Counted from the first letter of the stretch, positions 1-8,817 are shown. The stretch: DNA of 64,000 nucleotides from Streptococcus azizii (GCF_001984715.1 NZ_MSPR01000008.1:44611-108610), one strand, 5' to 3'. The notes: generated by a model not told the origin, from the letters alone. Made by a program: numbers and translations.

Positions 1-1731
1 GGGTTCACGATTTCGGGAAAAGAGTCCCTTGTGATTTCCTTTCACCCGAATCAGCATAACATTGGTCTCAAAATCTGCAAAATTCCAGACCTGCTCACCC
101 ACCACATTGGGTATCGTATCAAAGACACGGTGATGCATGTCATAATAGTCTACCTGATAGCCTTCTGTATAGGGAATATCCCACAGTGACTGCAAGCCTG
201 GTAAGGTATCCGCCCCGTATTCTGTTATTAAAATCGGTTTATCTGGATATAGGGCCTGCCAGTGATTTAATTCTGCTCTTAATCCCTGCTCGCCTTTTAC
301 CAGATCTCCATGATGTACATACCAGCCATAGTAACGGTTCAAGGAAATCACATCAACCAAGTCCATCACCTCATCCTTATCAGGTGTCGCCATCATAATA
401 TTGACCAGCGTAACAGGCCGATGTTGCGGATCTGTCTCTCTCATACGCTCAATCAACGGTTTAAAGTAGGCTCTTGCCCCTGCCTCATGGCTAGCTGGTT
501 CATTGGCCACCACCCACATGACAACTGACGGGTGATTTTTATCCCGCATAATCAGCTCATCAATCACCTGTTCATGGGCGACACTTGTTTGCATCAGTTC
601 CCATGTATTCCCTTGTTTTTCACCATCATTCAATAAATCCAAGGCTGCGCTGAATTGTTGAAACAAACCTACTGCTGGAACTTCATCAATCACTACGATG
701 CCCATACGGTCTGCCAAACGCATCATTTCTTCAGAATAAGGATAGTGCGATGTCCTAAAAGAGTTGGCACCGATTTCTTTTAACAAATTCAAATCCATAA
801 GATTGGCCGCCTCGTTCAACCCACGTCCATTGATATAGGTATCTTCGTGCTTACCAAAACCCTTGAAATAAAATGGTTTATGGTTAATGAAAAATTGCCC
901 ATTTTTAACATGAATACTGCGGATACCAAAGGATTCTGTATAGCTATCAAGTAGCTCACCAGCCATCCACAATTCGACATGAGCAGTATAAAGATAGGCA
1001 TCCAAGACATGCCAGAGACGAGGGTGCTTGAGGGTGAGGTGACCATTCTCTAGTTCACCAACCAGTTGCCTTTCTTCATCAAAAATTTGAATGCGGACTG
1101 CATCAACCGCTGCTACACTTTCGACTGCTACCTCTACGTGCGCTTCTGACAAATCATCTGATAACTGGCTAGTAATGACAATATCCCGGATATGATTTTT
1201 GGGTCGTGTATAAAGATGGACATTACGATGGATACCGGCGTAATTATAAAAATCAAAATTCTCCAACACCTTTTTGCGAACCGTTCCATCTTCTTGAACT
1301 TCTTCGACATAATTTCCAACTGGCAAGGTGGTGTAGTTTAATTCATTGTTGACACAAACAGTTAGTCGAATACTATCTTCCCGATAGAATTCCGCTGGGA
1401 TGACACACTCAAACGGCGTGAAGCCTCCCCTATGTTTCCCAAGGACAACTCCATCAACATAAACAGTTGCATGGTGGGTAACAGAGCCAAACCGAAGGAC
1501 CACTTCTTCTTGACTGCCAACTTTTGGAAGGAGACAATCTATCTCATACCAACTGTCACCAATATAAGAGCGCTTTTCTTTATCTACCACCACATCGTTG
1601 AAAGAGCTTGGTACCACCATGACTTCGTCCTTGTTTAGAGCCACTTGTGGATTATGACTCCCTTGTTTAAAGCGCCAAACACCATTCAGACTTTGGACCG
1701 TTCTTGTTTTTGTATTGATTGGATATAACAT
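1..1731 (-). CDS. uidA: Beta-glucuronidase (GH2), 3' end cut by window edge
   Basis: Hydrolyses beta-D-glucuronides to free glucuronate in the cytoplasm. 577 codons are visible with no stop before the window edge; the E. coli enzyme has 603 residues, so about 20-25 are missing. GH2 domain order is intact: sugar-binding, Ig-like, then TIM barrel. The acid/base Glu is E411 (motif ANEP), the nucleophile E504 (TEYGADT), and the carboxylate-reading N-x-K motif is N566-H-K568, the last two sites at the same numbers as in E. coli GusA. The loop after residue 350 is long, as in loop-1 enzymes. ATG at 1731 follows GAGGAGG. It starts 20 bases after the kinase gene ends, so the two form an operon; no signal peptide, so glucuronides must be imported, probably by the symporter at 3067-4617. 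Confidence 0.95.
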   Translation of the reverse strand, partial: MLYPINTKTRTVQSLNGVWRFKQGSHNPQVALNKDEVMVVPSSFNDVVVDKEKRSYIGDSWYEIDCLLPKVGSQEEVVLRFGSVTHHATVYVDGVVLGKHRGGFTPFECVIPAEFYREDSIRLTVCVNNELNYTTLPVGNYVEEVQEDGTVRKKVLENFDFYNYAGIHRNVHLYTRPKNHIRDIVITSQLSDDLSEAHVEVAVESVAAVDAVRIQIFDEERQLVGELENGHLTLKHPRLWHVLDAYLYTAHVELWMAGELLDSYTESFGIRSIHVKNGQFFINHKPFYFKGFGKHEDTYINGRGLNEAANLMDLNLLKEIGANSFRTSHYPYSEEMMRLADRMGIVVIDEVPAVGLFQQFSAALDLLNDGEKQGNTWELMQTSVAHEQVIDELIMRDKNHPSVVMWVVANEPASHEAGARAYFKPLIERMRETDPQHRPVTLVNIMMATPDKDEVMDLVDVISLNRYYGWYVHHGDLVKGEQGLRAELNHWQALYPDKPILITEYGADTLPGLQSLWDIPYTEGYQVDYYDMHHRVFDTIPNVVGEQVWNFADFETNVMLIRVKGNHKGLFSRNREP

Positions 1732-1751
1732 ACTCTACCTCCTCGTAACTT

Positions 1752-2780
1752 TTATCGTTTTATTTCATAAGATTCATGCGCTAGTAAATGTTCTATATCA
1801 GATGGTGTCATCACATTGATGTCTCCCTCAATGGTATGCTTAAAGACAAAAGTCGCCATAGCAATCTCCAATATCTCTTGGGGAGCGGTCTCCTTCACAC
1901 ACCCATGAATAATCCCTGCTGTAAAAGCATCTCCCGTTCCGACCCGATCTAAGACCTGAATCATCTCTTTGTCGGTCTCATATAGGGTTCCATCTTGGTA
2001 TAAAAAGGCCTTGAGTTGATATTCATTAGAATAGCTCATCTCCCTTTGGGTAAAAGCAATCGTATCAAGCTGATAATGCTCCTCAATGGCTTCTAACACT
2101 GTCAACAGGGCTTTCCTATCTTCATAAGGAGGACTCAACTGTAGTACATCCTTTAAATCACGTCCTTGTTCATCAAGCAATAAGATCGGCTCCAAACCGA
2201 TACAGACATTCGCCAGTTGTAGCAAAGGAGACAATCGTTCCCGTGCTTCTTGAAACGACCTCCATAGACTGGCACGATAGTTCAAGTCCAAGGATACCTT
2301 AATCCCCTTTTTTCTCGCTAAGGTCATCAAACGATAGGTCAAATCAAAGGTCTCCTCATTCAGCGCTGCTGTAATACCACTCACATGGAACCAATCCACT
2401 TGATCAAAGACGCCACCTAGGCGATAGTCTTTATAACTTGACTGAGAAAAAGCTGAAAAATCTCGATCATAGATAACCTGACTAGCCCTGATGGAAAATC
2501 CCTTCTGATAGTAATACAATCCCAGACGCCCTGCATTTTTGATGATGTAGTCTTGACAAATTTGACGAGCAAACAAGAAATGCTCCGCCTTCTTTCCCAG
2601 TTCATTATCAGGAATAGCTGAAATCAAAGATGTCTGATGCCCTAACTGGGCCAACGTCGCTAAAACATTTAATTCTGACCCGCCAAATTGACACTCTAAA
2701 CTTGTGGTCTGCGTCAAAGTTTGATAATAAGGGGGAGACAAACGTAACAAAATCTCCCCAAAAGCCAATACTTTCTTCAT
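1752..2780 (-). CDS. kdgK: PfkB-family sugar kinase, 2-keto-3-deoxygluconate kinase-like (second copy)
   Basis: Probably phosphorylates 2-keto-3-deoxygluconate (KDG) to KDPG, the last step before KdgA. 342 residues; ribokinase-type fold with the N-terminal FGGSELNV substrate loop and the C-terminal anion-hole/catalytic motif RVGTGDAF. I start at ATG 2780, which follows GGAGGAGA; an in-frame ATG at 2837 lies in the leader and has no such site. Clearly paralogous to the kinase at 39099-40100 but divergent. It precedes uidA, so it likely serves glucuronide breakdown. The enzymes turning glucuronate into KDG (UxaC, UxuA, UxuB) are not in the window and would be expected beyond the left edge. KDG specificity is inferred from family and context. 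Confidence 0.82.
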   Translation of the reverse strand: MKKVLAFGEILLRLSPPYYQTLTQTTSLECQFGGSELNVLATLAQLGHQTSLISAIPDNELGKKAEHFLFARQICQDYIIKNAGRLGLYYYQKGFSIRASQVIYDRDFSAFSQSSYKDYRLGGVFDQVDWFHVSGITAALNEETFDLTYRLMTLARKKGIKVSLDLNYRASLWRSFQEARERLSPLLQLANVCIGLEPILLLDEQGRDLKDVLQLSPPYEDRKALLTVLEAIEEHYQLDTIAFTQREMSYSNEYQLKAFLYQDGTLYETDKEMIQVLDRVGTGDAFTAGIIHGCVKETAPQEILEIAMATFVFKHTIEGDINVMTPSDIEHLLAHESYEIKR

Positions 2781-2822
2781 CGTCTCTCCTCCCATTTTTA
2801 GATAGGCACTACTATATCTAAT

Positions 2823-2868
2823 GAAATCATATAACAATAGCAGGCGAAATATATGATTTCGGCCTGCT
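2823..2868 (-). promoter_or_regulatory. Overlapping inverted repeats in the leader of the kinase-uidA operon
   Basis: Two nested inverted repeats share bases. An 11-bp perfect one pairs 2823-2833 with 2850-2860 (GAAATCATATA / TATATGATTTC). A second pairs 2839-2845 with 2862-2868 (AGCAGGC / GCCTGCT), extended inward by GAAAT/ATTTC. They cannot both form, and they lie 43 bases before the kinase start. This could be an operator or an RNA switch; no protein can be assigned from sequence. Confidence 0.45.
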
Positions 2869-2879
2869 GCCTAATAGAG

Positions 2880-3058
2880 TATACTTAGTTTACTTTTATT
2901 ATAATATTTTGGTTTTTTAGTACTAGACAACGAGATGCAGGCTGCTTCTATAGTCCAGTGGACTATAGAAGGTGAGAAATAGAGCTTGCGAAAGCAAGTA
3001 ACTATTGTAGAGTACGGCAAAGTGAGTGTCCTAGGTAAGATAAACTAAATACCTATAG
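2880..3058. repeat. Modular intergenic repeat, TAGTTTA-ended type
   Basis: Ends are related inverted repeats (left contains TAGTTTACTT, right contains AAGATAAACTAAAT). Inside are hairpins (CTATAGTCCA / TGGACTATAG; GCTTGC / GCAAGC) and the GAGTACGGCAAAGYGAGT segment also present at 33970-33985. It lies between the symporter and the kinase operon. The pattern resembles the pneumococcal RUP element, a non-coding repeat thought to be moved by an IS630-type transposase. Confidence 0.6.
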
Positions 3059-3066
3059 ACCTCAAC

Positions 3067-4617
3067 TTAGTCTTTGTACTGATCTACTTTATACTGTGAC
3101 ACGTCAACATAATCCATATCAGACAGTGGAACATTCTTGGCAATATCACGCACACGTTCTTCATCCTTTGCTGCCTTCATAACATGAATTTTCTCTTGGA
3201 TACGTGCCATTTCCTTACGATCTAATTTGTAAAATTTCATCAAAAACAAAGAGATGCATAAGACAAGGGCAGGAATCACAGTTAATAGGACGATGGTAGC
3301 TATCTTCAAATCATTTGAAAAAGCCGTCTCTACTGTCGGGTATTCCTTACCAAAGCCGATAGTCGCCAAAACAAATCCAACCACCATAGGAGCAAATGAT
3401 GAGGCAATGGAGTCAGTTAAAGAGAAGATTGTTCCAATCATACCAGACAGATATCGACCAGAAACAGAGGTTTCATAATCTGTAATGTCGGCACCCATAG
3501 TTAATACTAAGCCAGACGGGGCACTAGAAGCATAGCGAGCAACGATAAATACTATGAAGAAAGTAATAGTATAAAAATTCCAATTACGCAAATCCAACAT
3601 ACCAGGCTTTGCAACAAACAAAAGACCAGTTAGTACAGCCAATCCTACAATACCAAGTTGAAGAGCGCTTACGTAAGCGAAACGCAAACCTTTCCGACGA
3701 GCGAGCTGAGCTACCGCTACTGTCACCAAAATTCCCGGTAAAATCAAGAGCATGGACATCTGACCTGAAAGAGCGTAGTCTCCAAAAACAATACCATAGA
3801 GCATGACACCAACAACCGAATCGCCAAACAACTGGGCGACAAATTTTACAAAGGCAGCTGAAATAGAAAGGACTTGTAAGGGCTTATTTCCCTTAACGAC
3901 TTGCCAGTAATCTTTTAACTTAGTTTCCTGTGTTTTCTCACCAAGACCAAAATATTTTTTATTATCCTTCTCCCAGATACCGATAATAGCTAAGATTCCT
4001 AGTAGGGCAGAAATCATTACTACACTGGTAAATAGGGTTGTGAAAAATTCAAGAGTAAAGCCACCATATTTTGGAACTAAAACACCAGACACGACTACTT
4101 GACTTCCTGTCATAAGAATAGTAGTCGCAACTCCATCTACAATGTTAAAGATTGGGCGCTGTTTGGGATCGTTGGTCAAGGCAACTTGTCCTGCTTTTGT
4201 AATAGTTTGTTGTAGTGAATAGCCAATCTTATGGACAATCATCACAAGAATGAAGAGAGGGAGACGCAATCCTTCGCTTACCCCACTCAAGCCTAACATC
4301 ATGAAAAGAGAGCTGGCAGTGATGATATTCCCCAACACTAAAATCGGACGGTATTTACCAAACTTGGTATCAGTCTTGTCGATAATCACTCCTATAGTCG
4401 GATCAATAAAACCATCAAAAATACGGATATAGCCCATTAGTTGGCTAACAAATAAGGCCGCTAAACCAAGTATACCCGTTGATAAGTAAGTCACAAAGGC
4501 AAAGGCAACCAGATAAATGTTAGTAGACGAATTGTTCATAGCAAATAGAATAATCTGCCATAATTTCGCACGGTTGTAGGCAACATCAGCTGTTCTTTGC
4601 TCAACTGTTTTATCCAT
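3067..4617 (-). CDS. GPH-family sugar:cation symporter, probable glucuronide transporter
   Basis: 516-residue polytopic membrane protein of the glycoside-pentoside-hexuronide:cation symporter family (MFS). The family motif is clear near residues 86-110: RIFDGFIDP followed by DKTDTKFGKYRP. About 12 membrane segments are apparent, with a roughly 50-residue hydrophilic tail. Position beside uidA suggests uptake of glucuronides with H+ or Na+, but substrate cannot be read from sequence. It is transcribed on its own from a strong promoter 67-95 bases upstream (see the regulatory entry); a 285-bp gap with a repeat separates it from the kinase gene, so it need not be cotranscribed with uidA. Confidence 0.85.
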   Translation of the reverse strand: MDKTVEQRTADVAYNRAKLWQIILFAMNNSSTNIYLVAFAFVTYLSTGILGLAALFVSQLMGYIRIFDGFIDPTIGVIIDKTDTKFGKYRPILVLGNIITASSLFMMLGLSGVSEGLRLPLFILVMIVHKIGYSLQQTITKAGQVALTNDPKQRPIFNIVDGVATTILMTGSQVVVSGVLVPKYGGFTLEFFTTLFTSVVMISALLGILAIIGIWEKDNKKYFGLGEKTQETKLKDYWQVVKGNKPLQVLSISAAFVKFVAQLFGDSVVGVMLYGIVFGDYALSGQMSMLLILPGILVTVAVAQLARRKGLRFAYVSALQLGIVGLAVLTGLLFVAKPGMLDLRNWNFYTITFFIVFIVARYASSAPSGLVLTMGADITDYETSVSGRYLSGMIGTIFSLTDSIASSFAPMVVGFVLATIGFGKEYPTVETAFSNDLKIATIVLLTVIPALVLCISLFLMKFYKLDRKEMARIQEKIHVMKAAKDEERVRDIAKNVPLSDMDYVDVSQYKVDQYKD

Positions 4618-4659
4618 GTGAAAATCTCCTGTTTTCTTTAATAATTCTACAACATTTTT

Positions 4660-4712
4660 TGAAAGCGCTTTTGTTGTATCTTTATTGTATAATTCATCTG
4701 ATGTTTTGTCAA
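4660..4712 (-). promoter_or_regulatory. Promoter with cre-like site for the symporter
   Basis: Minus strand: -35 TTGACA (4707-4712), 17-base spacer, -10 TACAAT (4684-4689). Just downstream of the expected start, TGAAAGCGCTTTTG (4660-4673) matches one full half of a catabolite-responsive element. A CcpA site here would block transcription in the presence of preferred sugars, fitting a transporter for a secondary carbon source. Confidence 0.75.
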
Positions 4713-4830
4713 TTATTTTTTTGTTTTTTTCATAAAAAACGCCTTTTTTGCAAAAATCAGGTAAAAATCATCTGATTTATTTCAAAAAAATAATAGGAAG
4801 CTGCAATAGTCCTCCTACCATTTTATCCTA

Positions 4831-5238
4831 TCAATATCTCCGACAATAAGAAGTCCCCTTCTCAATCGGTGCGTTTGGTCTGAATCCGCAGACCATAAAA
4901 CATTTCTGCAAGGCATGATTCTCCTTATCTATTTCACGAACACCAAGCATTGAATAACCTTGGCTTTGTGCTTTTACTATCAAGACTTGAATCACCCTTT
5001 TTCCTATCCCTTGTCCACGATAAGTGACCTCTCCAATTACAGTCGGTAAACCATCTGGCGACAGGCTTACATCTTCAATCGCTTTCCAGCCCTCCTGTCC
5101 TCGAATCTCAATCGTATACAGTTCCCCTACCAATCAAGGTAATCGTACATGCACCGTAATTTTTCTAAACCATAGGTCCCTACCAAATCTATCTTGATAC
5201 CAGACTAAGGCTTTGCTCTCTTTTGGCTTTCTGGAAAA
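4831..5238 (-). pseudogene. GNAT acetyltransferase pseudogene, frameshifted and 5'-truncated
   Basis: The last 100 codons (from a TTG at 5133) read as the C-terminal half of a GNAT enzyme: LYTIEIRG, then IGEVTYRGQGIGKRVIQ, the acetyl-CoA binding motif A. Upstream in the same frame is a TGA at about 5136, preceded by an open stretch containing ALVWYQD. The neighbouring frame between these encodes DLVGTYGLEKLRCMYDYL, which fits the missing middle of this family (typically WYQD...LVDG...Y...MYDYL...GELY). So the coding sequence leaves frame and returns, and its N-terminus stops at the repeat at 5241. I read this as a decayed gene, not a short functional protein. Family assignment is from recall. 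Confidence 0.72.
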
Positions 5239-5240
5239 TA

Positions 5241-5295
5241 ATACTCAATAAAAATCAAAAGTTGATGAAGTATCCTTTTGATTTTTATTGAGTAT
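5241..5295. repeat. Minimal inverted-repeat element, 55 bp
   Basis: A perfect 21-bp inverted repeat (5241-5261 and 5275-5295; outer bases ATACTCAATA / TATTGAGTAT) encloses only 13 bases. The same ends flank the larger element at 38221-38374, so this is an almost bare-end copy. It lies exactly where the acetyltransferase pseudogene loses its 5' end. Confidence 0.75.
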
Positions 5296-5332
5296 AAGCG
5301 TAATGTTTCATCCATTTCAAGCATACTATCTT

Positions 5333-6163
5333 CTACGGAGTAGAGTCAATCCGCCCACTATGATAATCAATTTTTAACCCCCTTTGTACATTGGGGACAA
5401 AGACGTTAAACTCAAGACTTCCATCTGCCGCCTTGGCTTCCAAATGACTGCCTACAGGCACTAGGTCCTCTTTAGATTGATAAATCAGCGTCACACGATA
5501 GCGCACTCGCTTATTCATATCCAAGGCTTTACGAACCTGTGTCTCAAAGTAATTCTGACCAGTCGCCTCTTGACGATTGGCCTGATTAGCCCATGCTGTC
5601 TGAACAGCTATATTCTTGGGATTGCTAGTGGAAGCATCGTAACCCTTTAAGCCTCCAATCAAAGAATAGGCCAGTAAATGTCCCCTATCAATAGCATGAT
5701 CATATTCACCCTCTAGCCCCTTGACCTGATGCCAGCCTGCTGGCTTCCAACTGGTTGACCCATTCCCTGTTTTCTCCCGTTTCTGATACTGACGCGTCGC
5801 CTTACTTAACAAAGCGTTAGCGACTGTGGGGACAACCTGTCCCTGTGCTATCTTCGTTTTATTGTCTGCATAAGGAACACTGGCTACAGAAGCGTCCAGA
5901 TTAGTTTTATTGCCATTAACGACAAAAGCTCCTGCTCCGTTGTAGACAAGATCTGCTCCTAATTGGACCCGAACAGCTTCTGTTAAAACGGAGGCAGCCA
6001 ACTCCTCTGAAGGAGTCTGACCATTCTCGGCAACAGCCATAGCCTCTTGATGTGAATCTCTAATCGGATGTCCTGTAAAAAAATACCCTCCCATCACCAA
6101 CAAGAGCGTCAGCAGCAAGCTCATCAGGCTAAGCTGCTGTTTTTTTCCTTTTTTCTTTGCCAT
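5333..6163 (-). CDS. endA: Membrane-anchored DNA/RNA non-specific endonuclease EndA
   Basis: 276 residues. A basic start and one membrane segment (about residues 11-30) anchor it; the rest should face outward. The beta-beta-alpha metal nuclease motif DRGH is at 159-162, with H162 the general base, and a downstream Asn-containing helix (AWANQANR, about 190-197) supplies the metal ligand. In pneumococcus EndA degrades one DNA strand during transformation and attacks neutrophil DNA traps; the same roles are plausible here. ATG 6163 follows AGGAGAGAT. The order endA-epuA-murA matches pneumococcus, though a 369-bp gap with a repeat separates endA from epuA here. Confidence 0.93.
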   Translation of the reverse strand: MAKKKGKKQQLSLMSLLLTLLLVMGGYFFTGHPIRDSHQEAMAVAENGQTPSEELAASVLTEAVRVQLGADLVYNGAGAFVVNGNKTNLDASVASVPYADNKTKIAQGQVVPTVANALLSKATRQYQKREKTGNGSTSWKPAGWHQVKGLEGEYDHAIDRGHLLAYSLIGGLKGYDASTSNPKNIAVQTAWANQANRQEATGQNYFETQVRKALDMNKRVRYRVTLIYQSKEDLVPVGSHLEAKAADGSLEFNVFVPNVQRGLKIDYHSGRIDSTP

Positions 6164-6291
6164 ATCTCTCCTCTTATAGTATAAGAGGTTAAGCCAACCT
6201 CCTATCGTTTTCAGCCTTTAAATAGTTAGAATATCCTCAAGGAAATCGTCAGCAGACCACAATCTGTGTAGAAGATCTAGCCTACCGTAAG

Positions 6292-6528
6292 TATCATCAT
6301 TTCATTTATACCTAAAGGTAGCCACAGCTGTCATTGACTAAAGCCGAAACAGCTGCGTCTCTTCTATTACTTCGACGAGTGAAAACCTCCACTGGAGCTT
6401 TTCAGACTGCCATCTTTCATTAAAAAAGTGGTCGTCTGAAACTCCGTCTCCCTATTTCCAACCTTGCCCACTTCGCTCTCAAATTTTTAGGCTCAGGCTA
6501 AGTAGTAAAAGTAAACGAAAAGACTATA
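6292..6528. repeat. Modular intergenic repeat with inverted core hairpin
   Basis: This element is the reverse complement of the one at 54092-54391 over most of its length: right end AAAAGACTATA, left end TTTATACC, and shared internal blocks (ACAGCTG hairpin, TAAAAAAGTGGT, CCCTATTTCCAACC). Two things differ: the variable hairpin module is replaced by a shorter one, and the core hairpin at 6381-6403 reads in the opposite direction relative to its flanks. The rest of the 6164-6532 gap (6164-6291) shows nothing I can name. Confidence 0.65.
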
Positions 6529-6532
6529 CAAG

Positions 6533-6727
6533 CTATTTCCCTGTAAACTTCCCGATCAATTCTTGCCATTTCTCAGCTGACAAAATGGCCCATATATTGT
6601 CTCCATCACCAATAACACCGTAGCCAACCATTAAGCCGATTGCAAATAGAATCAGCGCTAAGAAAGCGACTAAGAGAACCAATAAGAATTGATGACCGAC
6701 AAAACGTAGCTGTTCTTTCTGATTCAT
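6533..6727 (-). CDS. epuA: EpuA family small membrane protein
   Basis: 64 residues with one strong membrane segment (about residues 12-35, [18 protein letters not shown] onward) and a short outer tail rich in Trp and Lys. It matches the streptococcal EpuA family, named for its place upstream of endA; some databases mislabel it as an RNA polymerase beta subunit. Its start overlaps the murA stop by four bases, so translation is coupled. Molecular function is not established. Confidence 0.82.
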   Translation of the reverse strand: MNQKEQLRFVGHQFLLVLLVAFLALILFAIGLMVGYGVIGDGDNIWAILSAEKWQELIGKFTGK

Positions 6728-8001
6728 TCGTCCTCTCCCTCAACACGTTCAATATCTGCTCCCAGAGCCGCTAATTTTTCATGAAAGCGGTAGTAGCCCC
6801 GATCAAGATGGATGAGTTTTCTAACCGTTGTCACACCATCTGCTACAAGTCCAGTTAGAATCAAGGCTGCACTGGCTCGTAAGTCTGTTGACATCACTTC
6901 TGCTCCTTGAAGGGGAGTACCACCTGTGATAATAGCTGTATCACGCAGAATATCTGAGTGTAGATCCATCCGACGTAATTCTTCCAAATGCTGGAAACGA
7001 TTCTCAAAGACCGTCTCAATCATTGTCGACTCACCCCTGGCCACTGCCATGAGAGCCGTAAATTGAGCCTGCATGTCCGTCGGAAAACCTGGATGAGGCA
7101 AGGTCTTTACAGTAACTGCCCTTAATTTCTCAACAGATGATCGAATGCGAATACCTTGAGCTTCCTCAGTCACTTCAACACCCATTTCCTGCATTTTTGA
7201 AATCAGGGGACGGTTGTGTTCCCAAATCGCATCCTTGATTAAGACATCTCCACCGGTCATCGCTGCTGCAACCATAAACGTTCCTGCTTCAATACGATCT
7301 TGCACCACCTGATGCTCCGCACCATGAAGGGTTGTAACACCTTTAATCGTAATGGTTTCTGTACCTGCTCCCTTAACCTTAGCCCCCATTTTAGTAAGAA
7401 AAATCGCCAGATCAACAATTTCAGGTTCTCGTGCAGCATTTTCAATCACAGTTGTTCCCTCAGCCAAGGTGGCCGCCATCATCAAGTTCTGTGTGGCACC
7501 CACACTAGGAAAATCCATATAAAAGTGAGCCCCTTGCAAGCGCTCCGCTCTTGCTTCAATATAGCCTGCCCGCTGGTGAATCGTAGCTCCCATGGCTTCC
7601 AGACCTTTTAGATGCAGATCAATCGGCCGACTACCAATGGTACAACCGCCCGGCATCGATACCTTCGCATAGCCATTGCGGGCTAAGATAGGCCCTAAAA
7701 CGACAATGGAAGCCCGCATCTGATTGACATATTTGTAGGGGGCTTGACTACCGAGTCCACCTCTAGCATCAACGATAATCTCATTTTCCTCCTGATGGAA
7801 GGAAACTTTGGCACCTAAGCCGGCTACTACGTGATTCATGGTGAAAACATCCGATAGAATCGGCACATTGAACAGGCGCGACTGTCCTTCACTTGCTAAG
7901 ATAGTGGCGGCTAAGAGAGGTAAGACAGCATTCTTAGCTCCCTCTATAATAACTTGTCCTTCTAAGCGTGTCTTGCCACCTCTGACAATAATCTTATCCA
8001 T
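6724..8001 (-). CDS. murA: UDP-N-acetylglucosamine 1-carboxyvinyltransferase
   Basis: First committed step of peptidoglycan synthesis: transfers enolpyruvate from PEP to UDP-GlcNAc in the cytoplasm. 425 residues, normal length. The substrate-binding Lys is in GAKNA (K23) and the catalytic, fosfomycin-sensitive Cys is C120 in [12 protein letters not shown]. Low-GC Gram-positives carry two MurA paralogues; the place beside epuA and the ATP synthase matches one of the two in pneumococcus. It is followed by epuA with a 4-base overlap, and preceded 47 bases away by the DUF1146 gene. Confidence 0.95.
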   Translation of the reverse strand: MDKIIVRGGKTRLEGQVIIEGAKNAVLPLLAATILASEGQSRLFNVPILSDVFTMNHVVAGLGAKVSFHQEENEIIVDARGGLGSQAPYKYVNQMRASIVVLGPILARNGYAKVSMPGGCTIGSRPIDLHLKGLEAMGATIHQRAGYIEARAERLQGAHFYMDFPSVGATQNLMMAATLAEGTTVIENAAREPEIVDLAIFLTKMGAKVKGAGTETITIKGVTTLHGAEHQVVQDRIEAGTFMVAAAMTGGDVLIKDAIWEHNRPLISKMQEMGVEVTEEAQGIRIRSSVEKLRAVTVKTLPHPGFPTDMQAQFTALMAVARGESTMIETVFENRFQHLEELRRMDLHSDILRDTAIITGGTPLQGAEVMSTDLRASAALILTGLVADGVTTVRKLIHLDRGYYRFHEKLAALGADIERVEGEDE

Positions 8002-8048
8002 TTTTCATTTCCTCTCATTCCATTTTTTGACAGATTTTCATACATCTT

Positions 8049-8279
8049 CTAGCGCAGTGCTTCTGTTAGATTTCGACTAATGGATAAGACATCCAGAAAG
8101 AATGCTGACACCAAGTAGCCCAAGGCAATCGCCAAAAATACAATGAATAGCTGAATTTTCTTTTGATTTTCTGCTGTCCCTTTTAGCCATTTTGACCAAT
8201 CTACTACTGATATCAGTAATGAATGGGCGATATAGATGAACAGGAGACGGCTACAAATCGTAACTAGTAAGTTTATCAT
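8049..8279 (-). CDS. DUF1146 family membrane protein (YwzB-like)
   Basis: 76 residues with two membrane segments (about 4-25 and 43-66). It belongs to the DUF1146/YwzB family, which commonly sits between atpC and murA in Firmicutes, as here. Function unknown; the location suggests a link to the cell envelope or ATP synthase but that is inference. ATG 8279 lies only six bases after an extended -10 element, see the promoter entry. Confidence 0.82.
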   Translation of the reverse strand: MINLLVTICSRLLFIYIAHSLLISVVDWSKWLKGTAENQKKIQLFIVFLAIALGYLVSAFFLDVLSISRNLTEALR

Positions 8280-8285
8280 GCTCCT

Positions 8286-8294
8286 ATTATACCA
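8286..8294 (-). promoter_or_regulatory. Extended -10 element abutting the DUF1146 start
   Basis: On the minus strand TGGTATAAT is followed by AGGAGC and then the ATG. Transcription would be expected to begin at about the A of ATG, so the AGGAG would not be in the message unless the start point is shifted. Confidence 0.55.
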
Positions 8295-8328
8295 AAAAAT
8301 GTCTGAAATTTCGCATGTTGCTAGAGGT

Positions 8329-8360
8329 AAAAAGAGGACGGGACAAATCCCGACCTCTCC
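8329..8360 (-). terminator. Rho-independent terminator of the atp operon
   Basis: Minus strand GAGGTCGGGA / TCCCGTCCTC stem with a TTTG loop, followed by TTTTT. It lies about 35 bases after the atpC stop and ends the atp transcript before the DUF1146 promoter. Confidence 0.85.
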
Positions 8361-8391
8361 ATCATTTCCTACATTGAGTCAGCCACTCCCC

Positions 8392-8808
8392 TTACTTGTT
8401 TCCGACACGAATTCGGTTAATCGCGCGTTGAAGAGCGATGGTTGCCCGTTTTTCCATATCGATATTATGGGCATGCTGAGCCTCTTCCAATGCTTTTTCT
8501 GCGCGGAGTTTCGCACGTTCCGCACGGCTGACATCAATATCTCGTGCACGTTCTGCCGAATCTGAAACAATGGTAATCAAATCTTTGGAAATTTCAATAA
8601 TACCGCCATTAACTGCAATCCAATCTACATGATTTTCATCGTCAATCCGCCGTACCTTGATTTCATCAATAGCAAGAACAGCAATCAACTCCACGTGACC
8701 AGGATAGATTCCTAGCTCACCTACTGTCGTCCGAACTAGTACGAAAGCCGCATGGTGATCATAGCGAATACCGTCTGGCGTTACAATTTGTACTGTCATT
8801 TGTGCCAT
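8392..8808 (-). CDS. atpC: F1Fo ATP synthase epsilon subunit
   Basis: 138 residues: N-terminal beta sandwich ([17 protein letters not shown]) and C-terminal helical hairpin (from about residue 88, [15 protein letters not shown]). Part of the rotor stalk with gamma, and brake on ATP hydrolysis. Last gene of the operon, 9 bases after atpD. In fermentative streptococci the complex mainly hydrolyses ATP to pump protons out and hold cytoplasmic pH. Confidence 0.97.
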   Translation of the reverse strand: MAQMTVQIVTPDGIRYDHHAAFVLVRTTVGELGIYPGHVELIAVLAIDEIKVRRIDDENHVDWIAVNGGIIEISKDLITIVSDSAERARDIDVSRAERAKLRAEKALEEAQHAHNIDMEKRATIALQRAINRIRVGNK

Positions 8809-8817
8809 AAAACACCT

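Noticed and set aside
186..1638. Several 60-80 codon frames on both strands within the left 1.7 kb
   Set aside because: They are overlaps of the beta-glucuronidase gene, whose reading frame is continuous and has all catalytic residues.
5133..5139. In-frame TGA as a recoded codon
   Set aside because: The surrounding region also shifts frame, so gene decay explains it more simply.
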